From Bacillota bacterium (GTDB taxonomy: Bacteria; Bacillota; Clostridia; Christensenellales; SZUA-584): a DNA stretch of 64,000 nucleotides. Below the pieces are notes generated by a model. That model made no database searches. It was not told where the DNA came from and saw only the letters and a program-made list of their open reading frames with translations. Made by a program: the position numbers and the translations under genes. Where the stretch lies: positions 27,166 to 91,165 of the forward strand of contig JAEYPS010000014.1 in assembly GCA_023410475.1 (NCBI GenBank). Direction: 5' to 3'. Below, one piece after another: positions 43,296-52,914 of this stretch. Each line of letters opens with the position of its first letter. Position 1 is the first letter of the stretch.

Positions 43296-45044
43296 CTATA
43301 TGGTTTTGACGCTTCCGAAAACCCGCTTTTGTTCCTGCGGAATGTCAAGACCCAATGTTCCTCCCGGGTTCATTATGTTGTCCGGGTCGAAGTGGTCTTT
43401 GAGCGCCCTGAATATATCAAATTCGGTTTTCCCTATCGAGCCCTCAAGCCACGGACCAAACATCTTTCCTATGCCGTGGTGGTGGCTCATCGCCGCGCCC
43501 GATCTCTGTATAGCGTCGAGGATACCGGAGTGGAACTCTCGGAACTCCTCCGGGTCGGTCATCTTTACTATGAATATGAAGTAAAGGTTTGCGCCCTGCG
43601 GATAAACGTGCGACATATGCGTCATGCATATCGTGTTGGGCCTCGATTTACAGTAGGCTCTTACGTCCCTGTGAACCTGCGACATATTGCTCCAGTTTAC
43701 GCTGCACTCCATGGTGTCGGTGACCACGCCGAAATCGTGCATGGTGTCGCGCATATAAGGGTCGTTGAAGCGCCCCTTCTCCCACGCCTTTGTCACTATG
43801 CCGGTAAGGTTCATGCCACCGTATTTTCTGCACACCCTGCGCACGTTTTTTGCGCAGTTTTTCGAGAAACCCTTCTCTCCGTTCGTGAACCCGAGGTAAA
43901 GGCACATCTCGCCCTCCTTAAAGCCCTTAATGCTGAACAGACGCCGAAGCGGGCTCTCGTCCACGCCGTACATCCTCAGCATTATCTCAGTCTCCTCCGG
44001 GTCGGATAGCCTGAACACGGAAGGGTAGCCCGCCTCCGACTGCATTATCTCCCTCGCGGCCTGCTGCGCTGTGTCCCAGTTAGCGAACATGTACGAAAAG
44101 CGATTTATAGTCTTAGGCATGTGGCGGAAGAAGCGCAGAGACACATGCGTGAGCACTCCGAATGCACCCTCGCTGCCCATCATTATGTGGCCAATGTCGG
44201 GGCCTGTGGCTTTGCGGGGATAGCAGTCCGTCTTTATCGTGCCTTTCGGCGTCGCGTATTCCTGGCCTATAACGATGTCGGATATCACACCGTAATACGT
44301 GGAGTTCTGCCCGGCGCCGCGCGTGACCACCCAGCCGCCCACAGACGAGTATTCAAAGCTCTGCGGAAAGTGCCCGCATGTGTACGCGCGCTTCGCTTCA
44401 AACAGCTTTACGGCGTCGTTCAATATCTTCTCTAGCTTCGGGCCGCTCATGCCCGCCTCTACGGTTATTATCTGGTCTGTCTCGTTGAAGCTTACTGCCT
44501 TGTTGAACCTCGGGCGCATATCGAGCGACACGCCGCCCTTGACGCACTCCACGCCTCGCGTCACAGACGAGCCTCCGCCGTATACGTACAGCGGTATGAC
44601 CTCGGCCGCGCAGTATGTTACTATGGCTTCTATCTGTTCCTTCGAGTCGGGATATAGCACAGCGTCAGGAACGCAGTCCACCCTCTTTTCGCGAAGGCGC
44701 ATTACGTCGTACATCGTCTTGCCGTACGCCACCGACAGCCGCGAGTAATCGTCCGTCCTGACATATTCATCCCCGACGATCTTCCGAAACGCATCGAGCT
44801 GAGCTTCGCTAAGCCCGCATGGAATATCAAACTCAACCCCGTCAAAACCGAGGTCGACTTTGTAATCCGTAAAGAACTCATCGTCAAGCTCAAACTTTTC
44901 TTTGAGTATTTTGAAAAGCGACTCCTTGGGCGCCTTTATCTGAAGAGGGTCGCCCCATTTAAATATCGACCGGTAGGAGTTCTTCGGGAACTCGCCTTTG
45001 ACCCATTTGGGCTCAAAGCTTTTGTACGGTTTTGACACGGCCAT
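43296..45044 (-). CDS. Alkyldihydroxyacetonephosphate synthase-like FAD-binding oxidoreductase
   Basis: 582-residue flavoprotein of the FAD-binding-4/FAD-oxidase-C type, closest by eye to ether-lipid AGPS. FAD loops: VYGGGSSVTRGVE (near residue 150) and YTCGHFPQSFEYSSVGGW (near 230). The AGPS-type triple histidine is present: SHHHGIGK, His521-523. True AGPS exchanges an acyl for a fatty alcohol on DHAP, but no acyl-DHAP acyltransferase gene is nearby and the operon is catabolic, so a flavin-linked oxidase for a polyol or acid is as likely. AGGAG precedes the ATG. Last gene of the operon. Confidence 0.85.
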   Translation of the reverse strand: MAVSKPYKSFEPKWVKGEFPKNSYRSIFKWGDPLQIKAPKESLFKILKEKFELDDEFFTDYKVDLGFDGVEFDIPCGLSEAQLDAFRKIVGDEYVRTDDYSRLSVAYGKTMYDVMRLREKRVDCVPDAVLYPDSKEQIEAIVTYCAAEVIPLYVYGGGSSVTRGVECVKGGVSLDMRPRFNKAVSFNETDQIITVEAGMSGPKLEKILNDAVKLFEAKRAYTCGHFPQSFEYSSVGGWVVTRGAGQNSTYYGVISDIVIGQEYATPKGTIKTDCYPRKATGPDIGHIMMGSEGAFGVLTHVSLRFFRHMPKTINRFSYMFANWDTAQQAAREIMQSEAGYPSVFRLSDPEETEIMLRMYGVDESPLRRLFSIKGFKEGEMCLYLGFTNGEKGFSKNCAKNVRRVCRKYGGMNLTGIVTKAWEKGRFNDPYMRDTMHDFGVVTDTMECSVNWSNMSQVHRDVRAYCKSRPNTICMTHMSHVYPQGANLYFIFIVKMTDPEEFREFHSGILDAIQRSGAAMSHHHGIGKMFGPWLEGSIGKTEFDIFRALKDHFDPDNIMNPGGTLGLDIPQEQKRVFGSVKTI

Positions 45045-45053
45045 GCTCCTTTC

Positions 45054-46589
45054 TTACAGCTTGTTCTTTTTGTACAGCGGCAAAAGCCTGCCGAATATCC
45101 TGCTGAACACTTCGTCGAACAAAAACTTATACGTTTCGTGTTCCTTCATGTCCGGCAGGAACTCGTCCTTAACATGCACCATCGCCGCTACAGCCTCGTT
45201 TATATCCGCGTAAACGCTCATAGCCGCAAACGCCACGATAGAGCTCCCGAGCCCCGTCGCTTCATACGTCTGTATCCTGTAGACGGGCAGCCCGAACATA
45301 TTTGCCGTTATGCGGCATATCTCGTCGCTCTGCGAACCGCCGCCCGCTATGAACAGCTTCTTTATGCTCACCTTGCCGCGGCGCTGCATCGTATACAAGC
45401 CGTCCATCAGCGCAAAGTTTATTCCCTCTATAATAGCGCGGTATATATGGGCGCGCGTATGCACGTCCGAAAAGCCTATTATCGCCCCTCTCGCCTTGGG
45501 CATCACGACGCCGGGCGTAAAGTACGGCTGGAACACAAGCCCCTCGCAGCCCGCGGGTATCTCGGCAAGGCGCGCGTTCAAAAGCTCTTCAGCCGATACG
45601 CCCTTCAGTTTTGCCTGCTCGACTTCTTTTGACGCGAATTCGTTCTTAAACCATGAAATGAGCCAGTAGCCCCTGTAGACCTGCACCTCGGGGTTGTAGT
45701 GGTTTTTCAGCACGGCAGGGTATGCCGGTATGAACGGCAGCGGCTCCATATACCTGTCTATAGTGAACTGTATCGTAGCGGTAGTTCCGAGCCCTATCGC
45801 GGCTTTGTCCGGCGTAGAGCACGACATCCCGAGCGTTTCGCAGCCTTTGTCCGAGCCTGTGGCTATGAGCGGCAGACCTTCGGGTATTCCCGTCTCCTCT
45901 GCCGCCTTTGCGGTTATAACCCCAAGCGTCTCTCCCGGCTCTGCTAGCTCCGTCAGCTTTTCATTGGGGATATCAAATATACAGCGGTTGAGCTCATGCT
46001 TTCCCATCCACGTGCGAGTCTTGCTGCTGAACGGTATATGCCCTACCATGTGGGCGACGGAGTCTATAAACTTACCCGTCAGCTTCAGCGTAAGGTATCC
46101 CGATATCATCAGGAACTTATGCGTCTTCTCCCAAACCTCGGGCTGGTTCTCCATTATCCAGTTGCACGCAGACACCCTGCGCTGCAGGTCCGCAGTGTCC
46201 TTCATGCCCACGAGTGAAAACAGCGCCGAGTTTACGGCCGGAAACGGCTTGCTCATCTCTGTTTCCCGCTTGTCGAGCCATACGATGAAGTCGCGCAGAG
46301 GCTCTCCGTCCTTGTCAACGCAGACGCACGTGTCGCGTATCGTTGTAACAGTCATGGCTATGATATTGCCCCACAAGTCCTGAGCCGCGTCTTTAAGCCT
46401 CCTTGTTGTGTCGCATACGGCGTCCCAGTAGACGCCCGGCTTTTGCTCAGCCCAGCCGGGATGCGCCGAGTAATACGGCTTTTCATACTTGTGCTGCGCT
46501 TTGTGCAGAATATTGCCTTCCTTGTCTACGAGTATCGCCCTTGTGCTCTGCGTTCCAAGATCTATCGTCAGCACTATTGGATTTGACAT
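45054..46589 (-). CDS. FGGY-family carbohydrate kinase
   Basis: 511-residue kinase of the glycerol/xylulose kinase family. ATP loop TIDLGTQSTRAILVD; segment DFIVWLDKRETEMS; ATPase motif GSDKGCETLGMS; GLGTTATIQFT; and C-terminal FIAGGGSQSDEICRITANMFG. It should phosphorylate the polyol or sugar taken up by the operon's permease. GGAGG precedes the ATG; it overlaps the DUF1667 gene by 16 bp. The exact sugar cannot be set from sequence. Confidence 0.9.
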   Translation of the reverse strand: MSNPIVLTIDLGTQSTRAILVDKEGNILHKAQHKYEKPYYSAHPGWAEQKPGVYWDAVCDTTRRLKDAAQDLWGNIIAMTVTTIRDTCVCVDKDGEPLRDFIVWLDKRETEMSKPFPAVNSALFSLVGMKDTADLQRRVSACNWIMENQPEVWEKTHKFLMISGYLTLKLTGKFIDSVAHMVGHIPFSSKTRTWMGKHELNRCIFDIPNEKLTELAEPGETLGVITAKAAEETGIPEGLPLIATGSDKGCETLGMSCSTPDKAAIGLGTTATIQFTIDRYMEPLPFIPAYPAVLKNHYNPEVQVYRGYWLISWFKNEFASKEVEQAKLKGVSAEELLNARLAEIPAGCEGLVFQPYFTPGVVMPKARGAIIGFSDVHTRAHIYRAIIEGINFALMDGLYTMQRRGKVSIKKLFIAGGGSQSDEICRITANMFGLPVYRIQTYEATGLGSSIVAFAAMSVYADINEAVAAMVHVKDEFLPDMKEHETYKFLFDEVFSRIFGRLLPLYKKNKL

Positions 46590-46960
46590 GAGGCTTCCTC
46601 CTTATCTGATTTGAGCATATCGCTCGTCGCTATGATATCGCACCCCGTTCCCAGTATATCTGAGACTACGGTTTCACCTATGCCTATTCTCTCTGTTACC
46701 GTTACGTTTTTGAGCGCGCGCATGACGCTTGGTATCATGTCTTTGGGTATCTCACCGTTCGTCCTGACCGGCAAAACGGGCATGCCGCGAAACGCCGTGC
46801 GCATCGTTGTAGTCAGCGAGCGCCTGGGAGCCGCCAGCTCCGCCAAGGCGAACTCTTCGCCTCTGGCGCACCGGTTGCCGGAAAACACATACTGCCCGTC
46901 CTTTATCTCTGCGGTGATTCGGCATCCTATGGGGCATACGATGCAGGTAAGCTGTTTCAA
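46574..46960 (-). CDS. DUF1667 domain-containing protein
   Basis: 128-residue protein with N-terminal CIVCPIGC and a second CARG pair near residue 32, which could bind an iron-sulfur or metal centre. DUF1667 genes commonly sit beside the two flavoproteins seen here, in GlpA-GlpB-like sets, where a third small electron-transfer subunit is expected. It begins one base after the stop of the GlpB-like gene and overlaps the FGGY kinase gene. Confidence 0.85.
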   Translation of the reverse strand: MKQLTCIVCPIGCRITAEIKDGQYVFSGNRCARGEEFALAELAAPRRSLTTTMRTAFRGMPVLPVRTNGEIPKDMIPSVMRALKNVTVTERIGIGETVVSDILGTGCDIIATSDMLKSDKEEASCQIQ

Positions 46961-46961
46961 C

Positions 46962-48221
46962 TCATTTCACCTCCGCAAGAGTGAAATTGACCGCGCTGCC
47001 GGGCTTTAATCCCGCGTCATTTACATCGAGCTCTATCCTCTCCATCTCGGGCGGGCGAAGCCTCTGGTATATCTTTTTGTATATCTCCCTGCCGTCCGCC
47101 GTCACTGTGAGCCGCGTTTTGTCCATGTCCGACTTCGAGCGGAAATAAACAACTACGGGTTCAATAAGCTCTGAGAGGCTTATCTTCTGCGGAACGATGT
47201 AAAGGAAGTTGTCGTCAGTTTTAAGCTCCGCGTACGTGCGCTCATGAGGCGTATATGCCGCAGCCGCACGGCCCGCCGCCTCTCCGCTCTCCGAAACGTA
47301 GTCCACGAGGTCGTTGACATGAAGCGCGTTGCCGCAGCAGAACACCCCGCCGACCATGGTCATGCAGTTCTGGTCGGACATCGGGCCTTTCGTGCGCCCG
47401 TCGAGAGGCACGCCGAGGCTCTCCGCAAGTTCGTTTTCGGGTATGAGCCCTACCGAGAGTATAAGCGCGTCGCATTCGATTAACTGCTCCGTGCCCTTTA
47501 TAGGAATCATGTTTTCATCGACGCCCGAGATCTCCACGGCGTTCAGCCGTCCTTCGCCGAACACGCGAGTCACCGTCTTGTTCGTGTGCAGCGGTATGCC
47601 GAAATCCTCAAGGCACTGGTAGACGTTGCGCATAAGCCCGCTGGCTGTGGGCTTAGCTTCATATACGCCCACGACGTCCGCTCCCTCAAGCTTGAGGCGA
47701 CGAGCCATTATCAGCCCTATGTCTCCCGAGCCGAGAATGACGCAGCGTTTCGTGGGCATCTTTCCCAGTATGTTCGTGTAATACTGCGCAGTGCCCGCCG
47801 TGAACACGCCAGCGCAGTGCCTGCCGTGGACTCCTATCTGGCGCGATGTGCGCTCTCGGCAGCCGCACGCGAGCACTATGCTTTTGCACTCCGTACTACC
47901 CACACCTTCCCTGTTTACAAGCGTTATCTTAAACCCTTCAGGCTGCTTTTGAATCTTAGTTACAAACGTAAGCGTCGCTGTGTCTATATCGGTAGAGGGC
48001 AGCTTTTCGATAAACCTGTGCGCGTACTCGGGGCCCGAAAGCTTCTCGCCGAACCTTACAAGGCCGAAGCCGTCGTGTATGCACTGCTTTAGTATTCCGC
48101 CGAGCCTCGCCTCGCGCTCTATAAGAAGAACGCTAGCGCCCTGGCCGTCAGCCGCCAGCGCGGCCGCAAGCCCCGCCGGGCCCGCGCCTATAACAACGAC
48201 GTCATAATTCGCGGATGTCAT
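46962..48221 (-). CDS. NAD(P)/FAD-dependent oxidoreductase, GlpB-like partner
   Basis: 419-residue flavoprotein. FAD loop VVIGAGPAGLAAALAADGQG; ACGCRERTSRQIG; NAD loop VILGSGDIGLIMARRL; and GNALHVNDLVDYVSESG near residue 310, typical of the FAD subunit accompanying GlpA-like dehydrogenases. It probably passes electrons from the GlpA-like protein to a cellular acceptor. GGAGG precedes its ATG, and it overlaps the GlpA-like stop. Confidence 0.87.
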   Translation of the reverse strand: MTSANYDVVVIGAGPAGLAAALAADGQGASVLLIEREARLGGILKQCIHDGFGLVRFGEKLSGPEYAHRFIEKLPSTDIDTATLTFVTKIQKQPEGFKITLVNREGVGSTECKSIVLACGCRERTSRQIGVHGRHCAGVFTAGTAQYYTNILGKMPTKRCVILGSGDIGLIMARRLKLEGADVVGVYEAKPTASGLMRNVYQCLEDFGIPLHTNKTVTRVFGEGRLNAVEISGVDENMIPIKGTEQLIECDALILSVGLIPENELAESLGVPLDGRTKGPMSDQNCMTMVGGVFCCGNALHVNDLVDYVSESGEAAGRAAAAYTPHERTYAELKTDDNFLYIVPQKISLSELIEPVVVYFRSKSDMDKTRLTVTADGREIYKKIYQRLRPPEMERIELDVNDAGLKPGSAVNFTLAEVK

Positions 48222-49915
48222 GCTTCCTCCTTGTTGTCGCCGTAAAGCAGCCTGCCTGCTAGCGAGCTCTTCCCGACCTGCTCTACAGGGATGTTAAGCT
48301 CATCCGCGATGATCTGCGCCACGAGCGGCCCGCAGAACCCTCCCTGGCAGCGGCCCATTCCGGCCCGTACGCGGCGTTTCACGCCGTCCACCGTGTCACA
48401 GGGAACGCTGCGTCTCAGCGCCGCAAGCACCTCTCCCCGGCTAACTTCCTCGCAGCGGCAAACGATAACACCGAAGTCGCTGTCGCTTTTTATAAGCGCG
48501 TTCCTCTCATCCTGCGGCAGGCTCGCGGCGTGGGGTATCGGCGTCCTTACCGGGTTGAAGTTTTCGTTCCTGCACGCGCCAAGAAAGTCAGCCGCCATTT
48601 TCGCAATGTCCAAAGCTATCGCGGGGGCTGCCGTCAGCCCGGGCGATTGTATGCCGGCGGCGTGTATAATATTCTTTGTGAACCTGCCCGGCGACACCAC
48701 GAAATCCTCTTCATACGTCGCGGCTCGCACCCCCGTAAAGTACGTTATTATGTCCCTCTCATTGAGCCCGGGAGCGGTCTTTCGATGTTTCGCCATGATG
48801 CTTTGTATGCTGTCGCAGCTCGTGCCGAAGTTTTCCTTCTCGTATGTCTCAAAGGCGTCAGGGCCTACGAGGAGGTTTCCGTCTACCGTGCGCACTACGC
48901 CTCCGCCCTTCGAATGCGCCGTCTTCTTATCCGAGATGTTAATGGGAGACGCTATCGTCTTTAGCTGATACGCAGCTTTCTTATCGAGTATCATATTCGT
49001 GCCTTTACGCGGGTGTATAGAAAAAAAGTGGTCGCGCGCGAGCTTCGCTATGTCCTCCGCGAACACGCCCGCGGCGTTTATCACGAGCCTCGGGTATACC
49101 GTCCCGCGGTTCGTGCGCACGCTAACTATTGCTCCGTCCTTGACCTCCATATCTATTACGGCTGTGTCTAGGCATATATTCGCGCCGTTGTCCACAGCGT
49201 TCTCGGCGTAGGCTATCGTAAGCCCGTACGGGCAGACTATGCCTGCCGTCGGAAAGTGCAGCGCACATTTTATGGCTTCGCTCAGATACGGCTCGATCGC
49301 CTTGAGCTTTTTTTTGCCCGTGTATCTCGCGGGCAGCCGCATCTTTTTCCAGTATATGAGCGAGCCCGCCGCGACGGGCTTCATATACCTTTTCGTAAAG
49401 CACAGGTATTGACCAACGCGCCTGAACGGCACGCCAAGCTCTTTGCAAAGCTCCGCGTACATTTTGTTACCCGCGTCGTTGTATTTCTTTTTTAGCTGCC
49501 CTTTTTTAAGATCTATCCCGGGGTGCACCATACCGTCGTTGCGGCCGGAAGCGTGCAGCGCGACGTCGTGCTCCTTTTCCGCAAGCATGACATCCAGCTT
49601 ATACCGCATAAGCTCCCTCGCCGTGGCGCATCCCACGACGCCGCCGCCTATCACGAGCACATCGGGGCGCGCGCCTTCAAGCAAGCTGTCCGATACGGCA
49701 GGCAGCTTCATTGACGGTATGTCGGCGCCAGTAAACGTTACATCGTTTACGACGCTGTATTTCTTTTTGTTGGCAGACATCAGTCCGGCGCGCACGATGT
49801 CGCTCCAATCGGAAAGCTCGCCCGTAAGATAAAGGCACCCGTCCTTAATCTGCGCGCGCACTTTACCGCCGAATGCCTTATTCAGCTTTTTATTCAACGT
49901 TGAAATATAAGACAT
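48218..49915 (-). CDS. GlpA-like FAD-dependent dehydrogenase with BFD-type iron-sulfur domain
   Basis: 565-residue flavoenzyme resembling anaerobic glycerol-3-phosphate dehydrogenase. FAD loop LVIGGGVVGCATARELM begins near residue 87, RNDGMVHPGI follows, and the C-terminal BFD domain has CRCEE and CQGGFCG cysteines for a 2Fe-2S cluster. Residues 1-85 are an extra N-terminal part with a BON-like look (KVRAQIKDGCLYLTGEL), absent from GlpA. In this operon the substrate is probably a polyol phosphate made by the FGGY kinase. Confidence 0.87.
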   Translation of the reverse strand: MSYISTLNKKLNKAFGGKVRAQIKDGCLYLTGELSDWSDIVRAGLMSANKKKYSVVNDVTFTGADIPSMKLPAVSDSLLEGARPDVLVIGGGVVGCATARELMRYKLDVMLAEKEHDVALHASGRNDGMVHPGIDLKKGQLKKKYNDAGNKMYAELCKELGVPFRRVGQYLCFTKRYMKPVAAGSLIYWKKMRLPARYTGKKKLKAIEPYLSEAIKCALHFPTAGIVCPYGLTIAYAENAVDNGANICLDTAVIDMEVKDGAIVSVRTNRGTVYPRLVINAAGVFAEDIAKLARDHFFSIHPRKGTNMILDKKAAYQLKTIASPINISDKKTAHSKGGGVVRTVDGNLLVGPDAFETYEKENFGTSCDSIQSIMAKHRKTAPGLNERDIITYFTGVRAATYEEDFVVSPGRFTKNIIHAAGIQSPGLTAAPAIALDIAKMAADFLGACRNENFNPVRTPIPHAASLPQDERNALIKSDSDFGVIVCRCEEVSRGEVLAALRRSVPCDTVDGVKRRVRAGMGRCQGGFCGPLVAQIIADELNIPVEQVGKSSLAGRLLYGDNKEEA

Positions 49916-49963
49916 ACCCCAAACCTCAAGCGTTTGCCGTTAAAGAATATTGTTATTACAGCT

Positions 49964-51490
49964 TCATACCGACGAAGACTCTCCCACAGCGGCCTGTGAG
50001 CCGCTCCCGGCCGCGCCTCCCCATAGTTCTTCCTGTTCCGCCCCGGCGGCGATAAGCACGTCGGACAGTTCCTGCTCGCTGAGAGCGTCTATGCTGCCGT
50101 TAGCCTTGAACTGCTCAATGCCCTTTAAGACAGCGTCGAACCGCCGTTTGTTTATCTTGTTTTTGATGGCAAAGAACAGGCATATCGCGAGCAGCACGAA
50201 CGGTATGATGACGAACATCCACTTTATGCCCGACACGATGTTGCTCTGCGCGTACGCTGCTGGGTCAAAGTCCGCCGTGCTCGCTTTTAGTATGGAATAC
50301 CGGTTCTGGTCGAACCCAAGCGCCTGAAGGCCGAAGCCCATCAGGAGCACCGCGACTCCGCTGGCGAACTTTCGAAGGAATGTAGTTATGCCGCTGTAGA
50401 TGCCCTCGCGGCGCTTGCCCGTGCGTATCTCGTCTATGTCGAACACGTCGGTCAGCATCGACCATGTGGAGAGGTTGCCGGCCGCGGAGCCCACAGCTAT
50501 AAGTACGGCGAGAACGCACAGCACGTATACGGAAACGCCGGCGCCGAGCCATATGAACGCGAACGTCGATACCATCCAGACGGGGATGCCTATATAAAGC
50601 GGGAACGCCTTGCCCTTCCTCTTCGCGATAGCGCCCATGACAGCCATGAACAGCATAGAGAACACGAGCAGCAGACCTACCACCAGCTCATAGTTTTGAT
50701 ACTGCAGCACCACGATGTCTATGTAGAATATGAACAGCGCGAGTACAAGGTCGACCGCTATCTGGAACGAAAGGAATATGCCGAGGAAATTCCTGTACGC
50801 CTTGTTCGAGAACACCGACATCCAGCTTTTCATCGTTGGCTTCTCGGCGCCTGGCAGGTCTTTTCTCTCCCTCGTGCCAAGGAACGTCACAAGCCAGGCT
50901 AATGCGAAAATGGCTCCGAACACAAGGCCCATGATGAGGTATCCCGGCCTCTGCTCAGGGCCGTTCTGGCCTGCGCCGAAAGATTTTATTATTACGCTCG
51001 GGATAACCGCCGCGAACAGCGACGCCCCTCCCGAAAACAGCATCCTTGCCGTCGTAAAGCTTGTGCGCTCGTTGTAATCCGACGTCATATCCGAGAGTAT
51101 GGCGTTGTAAGGCACCATGACTATCGTGAACGCCGTACCGAAGAACATGTAGGCAAACGCGTAGTATATTATCTTGGCGGTGACGCTCTCGATGCCGAAC
51201 GAGTAAAACAGCATCACAAACGACAGGTAAACCGGCAGTATGCCTATGAGGAAGAATATCCTGCGCCTTCCGAACCTTGAGCGCGTTTTGTCGGATATCC
51301 TGCCGACAATGGGGTCGGTTATAGCGTCCCACAGCTTTCCGATAAAAATTATTAGCGTTGTCGCGACGACAGGCAGGCCTTCCACCAGCACGAGGAAGTT
51401 CATGAAAAGCAGGCTGAACACCATAAACGCTCCGCCTCCGTAAACGTCTCCGCTTGCGTAGCAAAGCTTCGTTCTGAGCTTGTTTACCAT
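49964..51490 (-). CDS. MFS transporter, glycoside-pentoside-hexuronide (GPH) family
   Basis: 508-residue 12-helix cation-coupled sugar transporter. The early GKLWDAITDPIVGRISDKTR and RFGRRRIFFLIG are GPH hallmarks, as in MelB and XynB permeases, and ISDVF-like MLTDVFDIDEIRTGKR appears near residue 360. A hydrophilic C-terminal tail of about 50 residues ends in a Ser/Gly-rich stretch. It is the likely uptake step for this operon. Confidence 0.88.
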   Translation of the reverse strand: MVNKLRTKLCYASGDVYGGGAFMVFSLLFMNFLVLVEGLPVVATTLIIFIGKLWDAITDPIVGRISDKTRSRFGRRRIFFLIGILPVYLSFVMLFYSFGIESVTAKIIYYAFAYMFFGTAFTIVMVPYNAILSDMTSDYNERTSFTTARMLFSGGASLFAAVIPSVIIKSFGAGQNGPEQRPGYLIMGLVFGAIFALAWLVTFLGTRERKDLPGAEKPTMKSWMSVFSNKAYRNFLGIFLSFQIAVDLVLALFIFYIDIVVLQYQNYELVVGLLLVFSMLFMAVMGAIAKRKGKAFPLYIGIPVWMVSTFAFIWLGAGVSVYVLCVLAVLIAVGSAAGNLSTWSMLTDVFDIDEIRTGKRREGIYSGITTFLRKFASGVAVLLMGFGLQALGFDQNRYSILKASTADFDPAAYAQSNIVSGIKWMFVIIPFVLLAICLFFAIKNKINKRRFDAVLKGIEQFKANGSIDALSEQELSDVLIAAGAEQEELWGGAAGSGSQAAVGESSSV

Positions 51491-51551
51491 AAGCGCACAT
51501 CCTTTTTAAGCCCCAGAAGCTTCGGTTCTGAGGCAGTATGAAAATTTCGCG

Positions 51552-52283
51552 TTACGCGAAAATGTCTTTCGCTGACTTTAGCATGAACGGTATTACCCTT
51601 GCGAGTTTATCCTCTGTCATTCTGCTTGCCGCACCCGACGTGCCGAGAGAGTATACGCACGAGCGGTGTTCATCAAACACCGGCACCGCCACGCATTTTA
51701 TATCGTCGCTCAGCTCCTCGTCGTCTATGGCGTAGCCTTGCTTTCTTACGCTTTCTATTTCTTTGTTAAGCTGTTCCTTCGTTCTTATGGTCTTTTTAGT
51801 AAAAACTTCGAATGAAATTCTTGAAATCATCTTCTCCCGGTCTTCTTCGGGAGCGAACGCGAGAAGGCATTTGCCTACGGACGAGCAGTGCAAAGGTTCG
51901 CTGTTGCCTATCTTTGCGTTTACGACAAGCCGCGAATCCGACATTATCTGCTCTATAATGACGGCGCTGTTGTTTGCCAAAACGCAAAGATGCACGGATT
52001 CTCGTATGTCCGCCGCCAGCCTCTCCATAACGGGCTTTGCCGTCGCGATTATGTTGAAATTCTTATAGTACTGCTCGGAGAGCCGCAGTATCGCGGGGCC
52101 CAGCTTGTATTTGAGCGTATCCTTGTTCTTCTCGACCATATTGGCCTCAAGAAACGTATCGAGTATACGAAACGCCGTGCTTTTGTTGACGTCAAGCTCC
52201 TGCGCGAGCTCCGTCACGCCCACGCTTTTTCTCGATGCCAAAAACAGCAGCGCTTCTATGCCTTTTTTAAGCGACTGGCTCAT
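51552..52283 (-). CDS. IclR family transcriptional regulator
   Basis: 243-residue regulator with an N-terminal winged helix (VTELAQELDVNKSTAFRILD, residues 18-37) and a C-terminal ligand-binding domain with SSVGKCLLAFAP. It is encoded within the operon on the same strand, between RpiB-like and permease genes, so it probably senses the pathway substrate and controls the operon, including itself. GGAAGC precedes the ATG. Confidence 0.92.
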   Translation of the reverse strand: MSQSLKKGIEALLFLASRKSVGVTELAQELDVNKSTAFRILDTFLEANMVEKNKDTLKYKLGPAILRLSEQYYKNFNIIATAKPVMERLAADIRESVHLCVLANNSAVIIEQIMSDSRLVVNAKIGNSEPLHCSSVGKCLLAFAPEEDREKMISRISFEVFTKKTIRTKEQLNKEIESVRKQGYAIDDEELSDDIKCVAVPVFDEHRSCVYSLGTSGAASRMTEDKLARVIPFMLKSAKDIFA

Positions 52284-52296
52284 TCTGTTGCTTCCT

Positions 52297-52914
52297 TTAT
52301 CCGTTTAATATCCGGTCTTTCAGGTCGCCTTTATCGGCAAACCTTTCTATTAAATCCGCAAACGCACTATGGTCAAATGCCGTATTCAGTATCGCTTTAT
52401 CGAGAGAGTCTATGATAGTTAAAAAATCTTTATGCGTAACGCCGTTTATACTTGAAAGCGTCTCCCTGCTCTGTCGCTGGCTTTCGCTGCGGTGAGGAGG
52501 ATACCCCTTTCCAGGCTCGTCGCAGAACAGCTTATCGAATATGTATCTGAGGCTGATATCGCCCGCCCAGCCAAAGCCCTTATTCAGCGCGAGCGAAGCG
52601 CAGTTCCCGCCGTTTATCTGTGAGAACAGCCACGCGTCAAGCGGGTTCGTTATGAGCCCGCAGTAAACTCCCGGGTATTGCATCGCGGAGAGCATAAACC
52701 CCTGCCCCGTACCGCAGCCGCCGATCACAAAATCCGCCGCTCCCGCCGCCAGCGCGAGAGCCGCTATAAGCCCTGTGTGTATATACGTAAGCTCGGGCTC
52801 GTCAGCGTCGCTCATGCCTATATTATACACCTCGGCATCAATGCTTTCCAGTGCTTCGAGTATTAACCTGTTCTTATCCCTCGCCGAAACCTCGTTTACT
52901 ACCGCAATCCTCAT
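52297..52914 (-). CDS. RpiB/LacA/LacB family sugar-phosphate isomerase
   Basis: 205-residue protein of the RpiB family, which isomerises ribose-5-phosphate, galactose-6-phosphate or tetrose phosphates. The catalytic segment is FVIGGCGTGQGFMLSA near residue 70, and GVYCGLITNPLDAWL follows. It is longer than RpiB (about 150), with a C-terminal extension. I start at ATG 52914, which overlaps the transketolase stop (ATGA) and follows GGGAGGAAGAGG; longer frames run into that gene. Likely converts a ketose phosphate to an aldose phosphate. Confidence 0.85.
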   Translation of the reverse strand: MRIAVVNEVSARDKNRLILEALESIDAEVYNIGMSDADEPELTYIHTGLIAALALAAGAADFVIGGCGTGQGFMLSAMQYPGVYCGLITNPLDAWLFSQINGGNCASLALNKGFGWAGDISLRYIFDKLFCDEPGKGYPPHRSESQRQSRETLSSINGVTHKDFLTIIDSLDKAILNTAFDHSAFADLIERFADKGDLKDRILNG

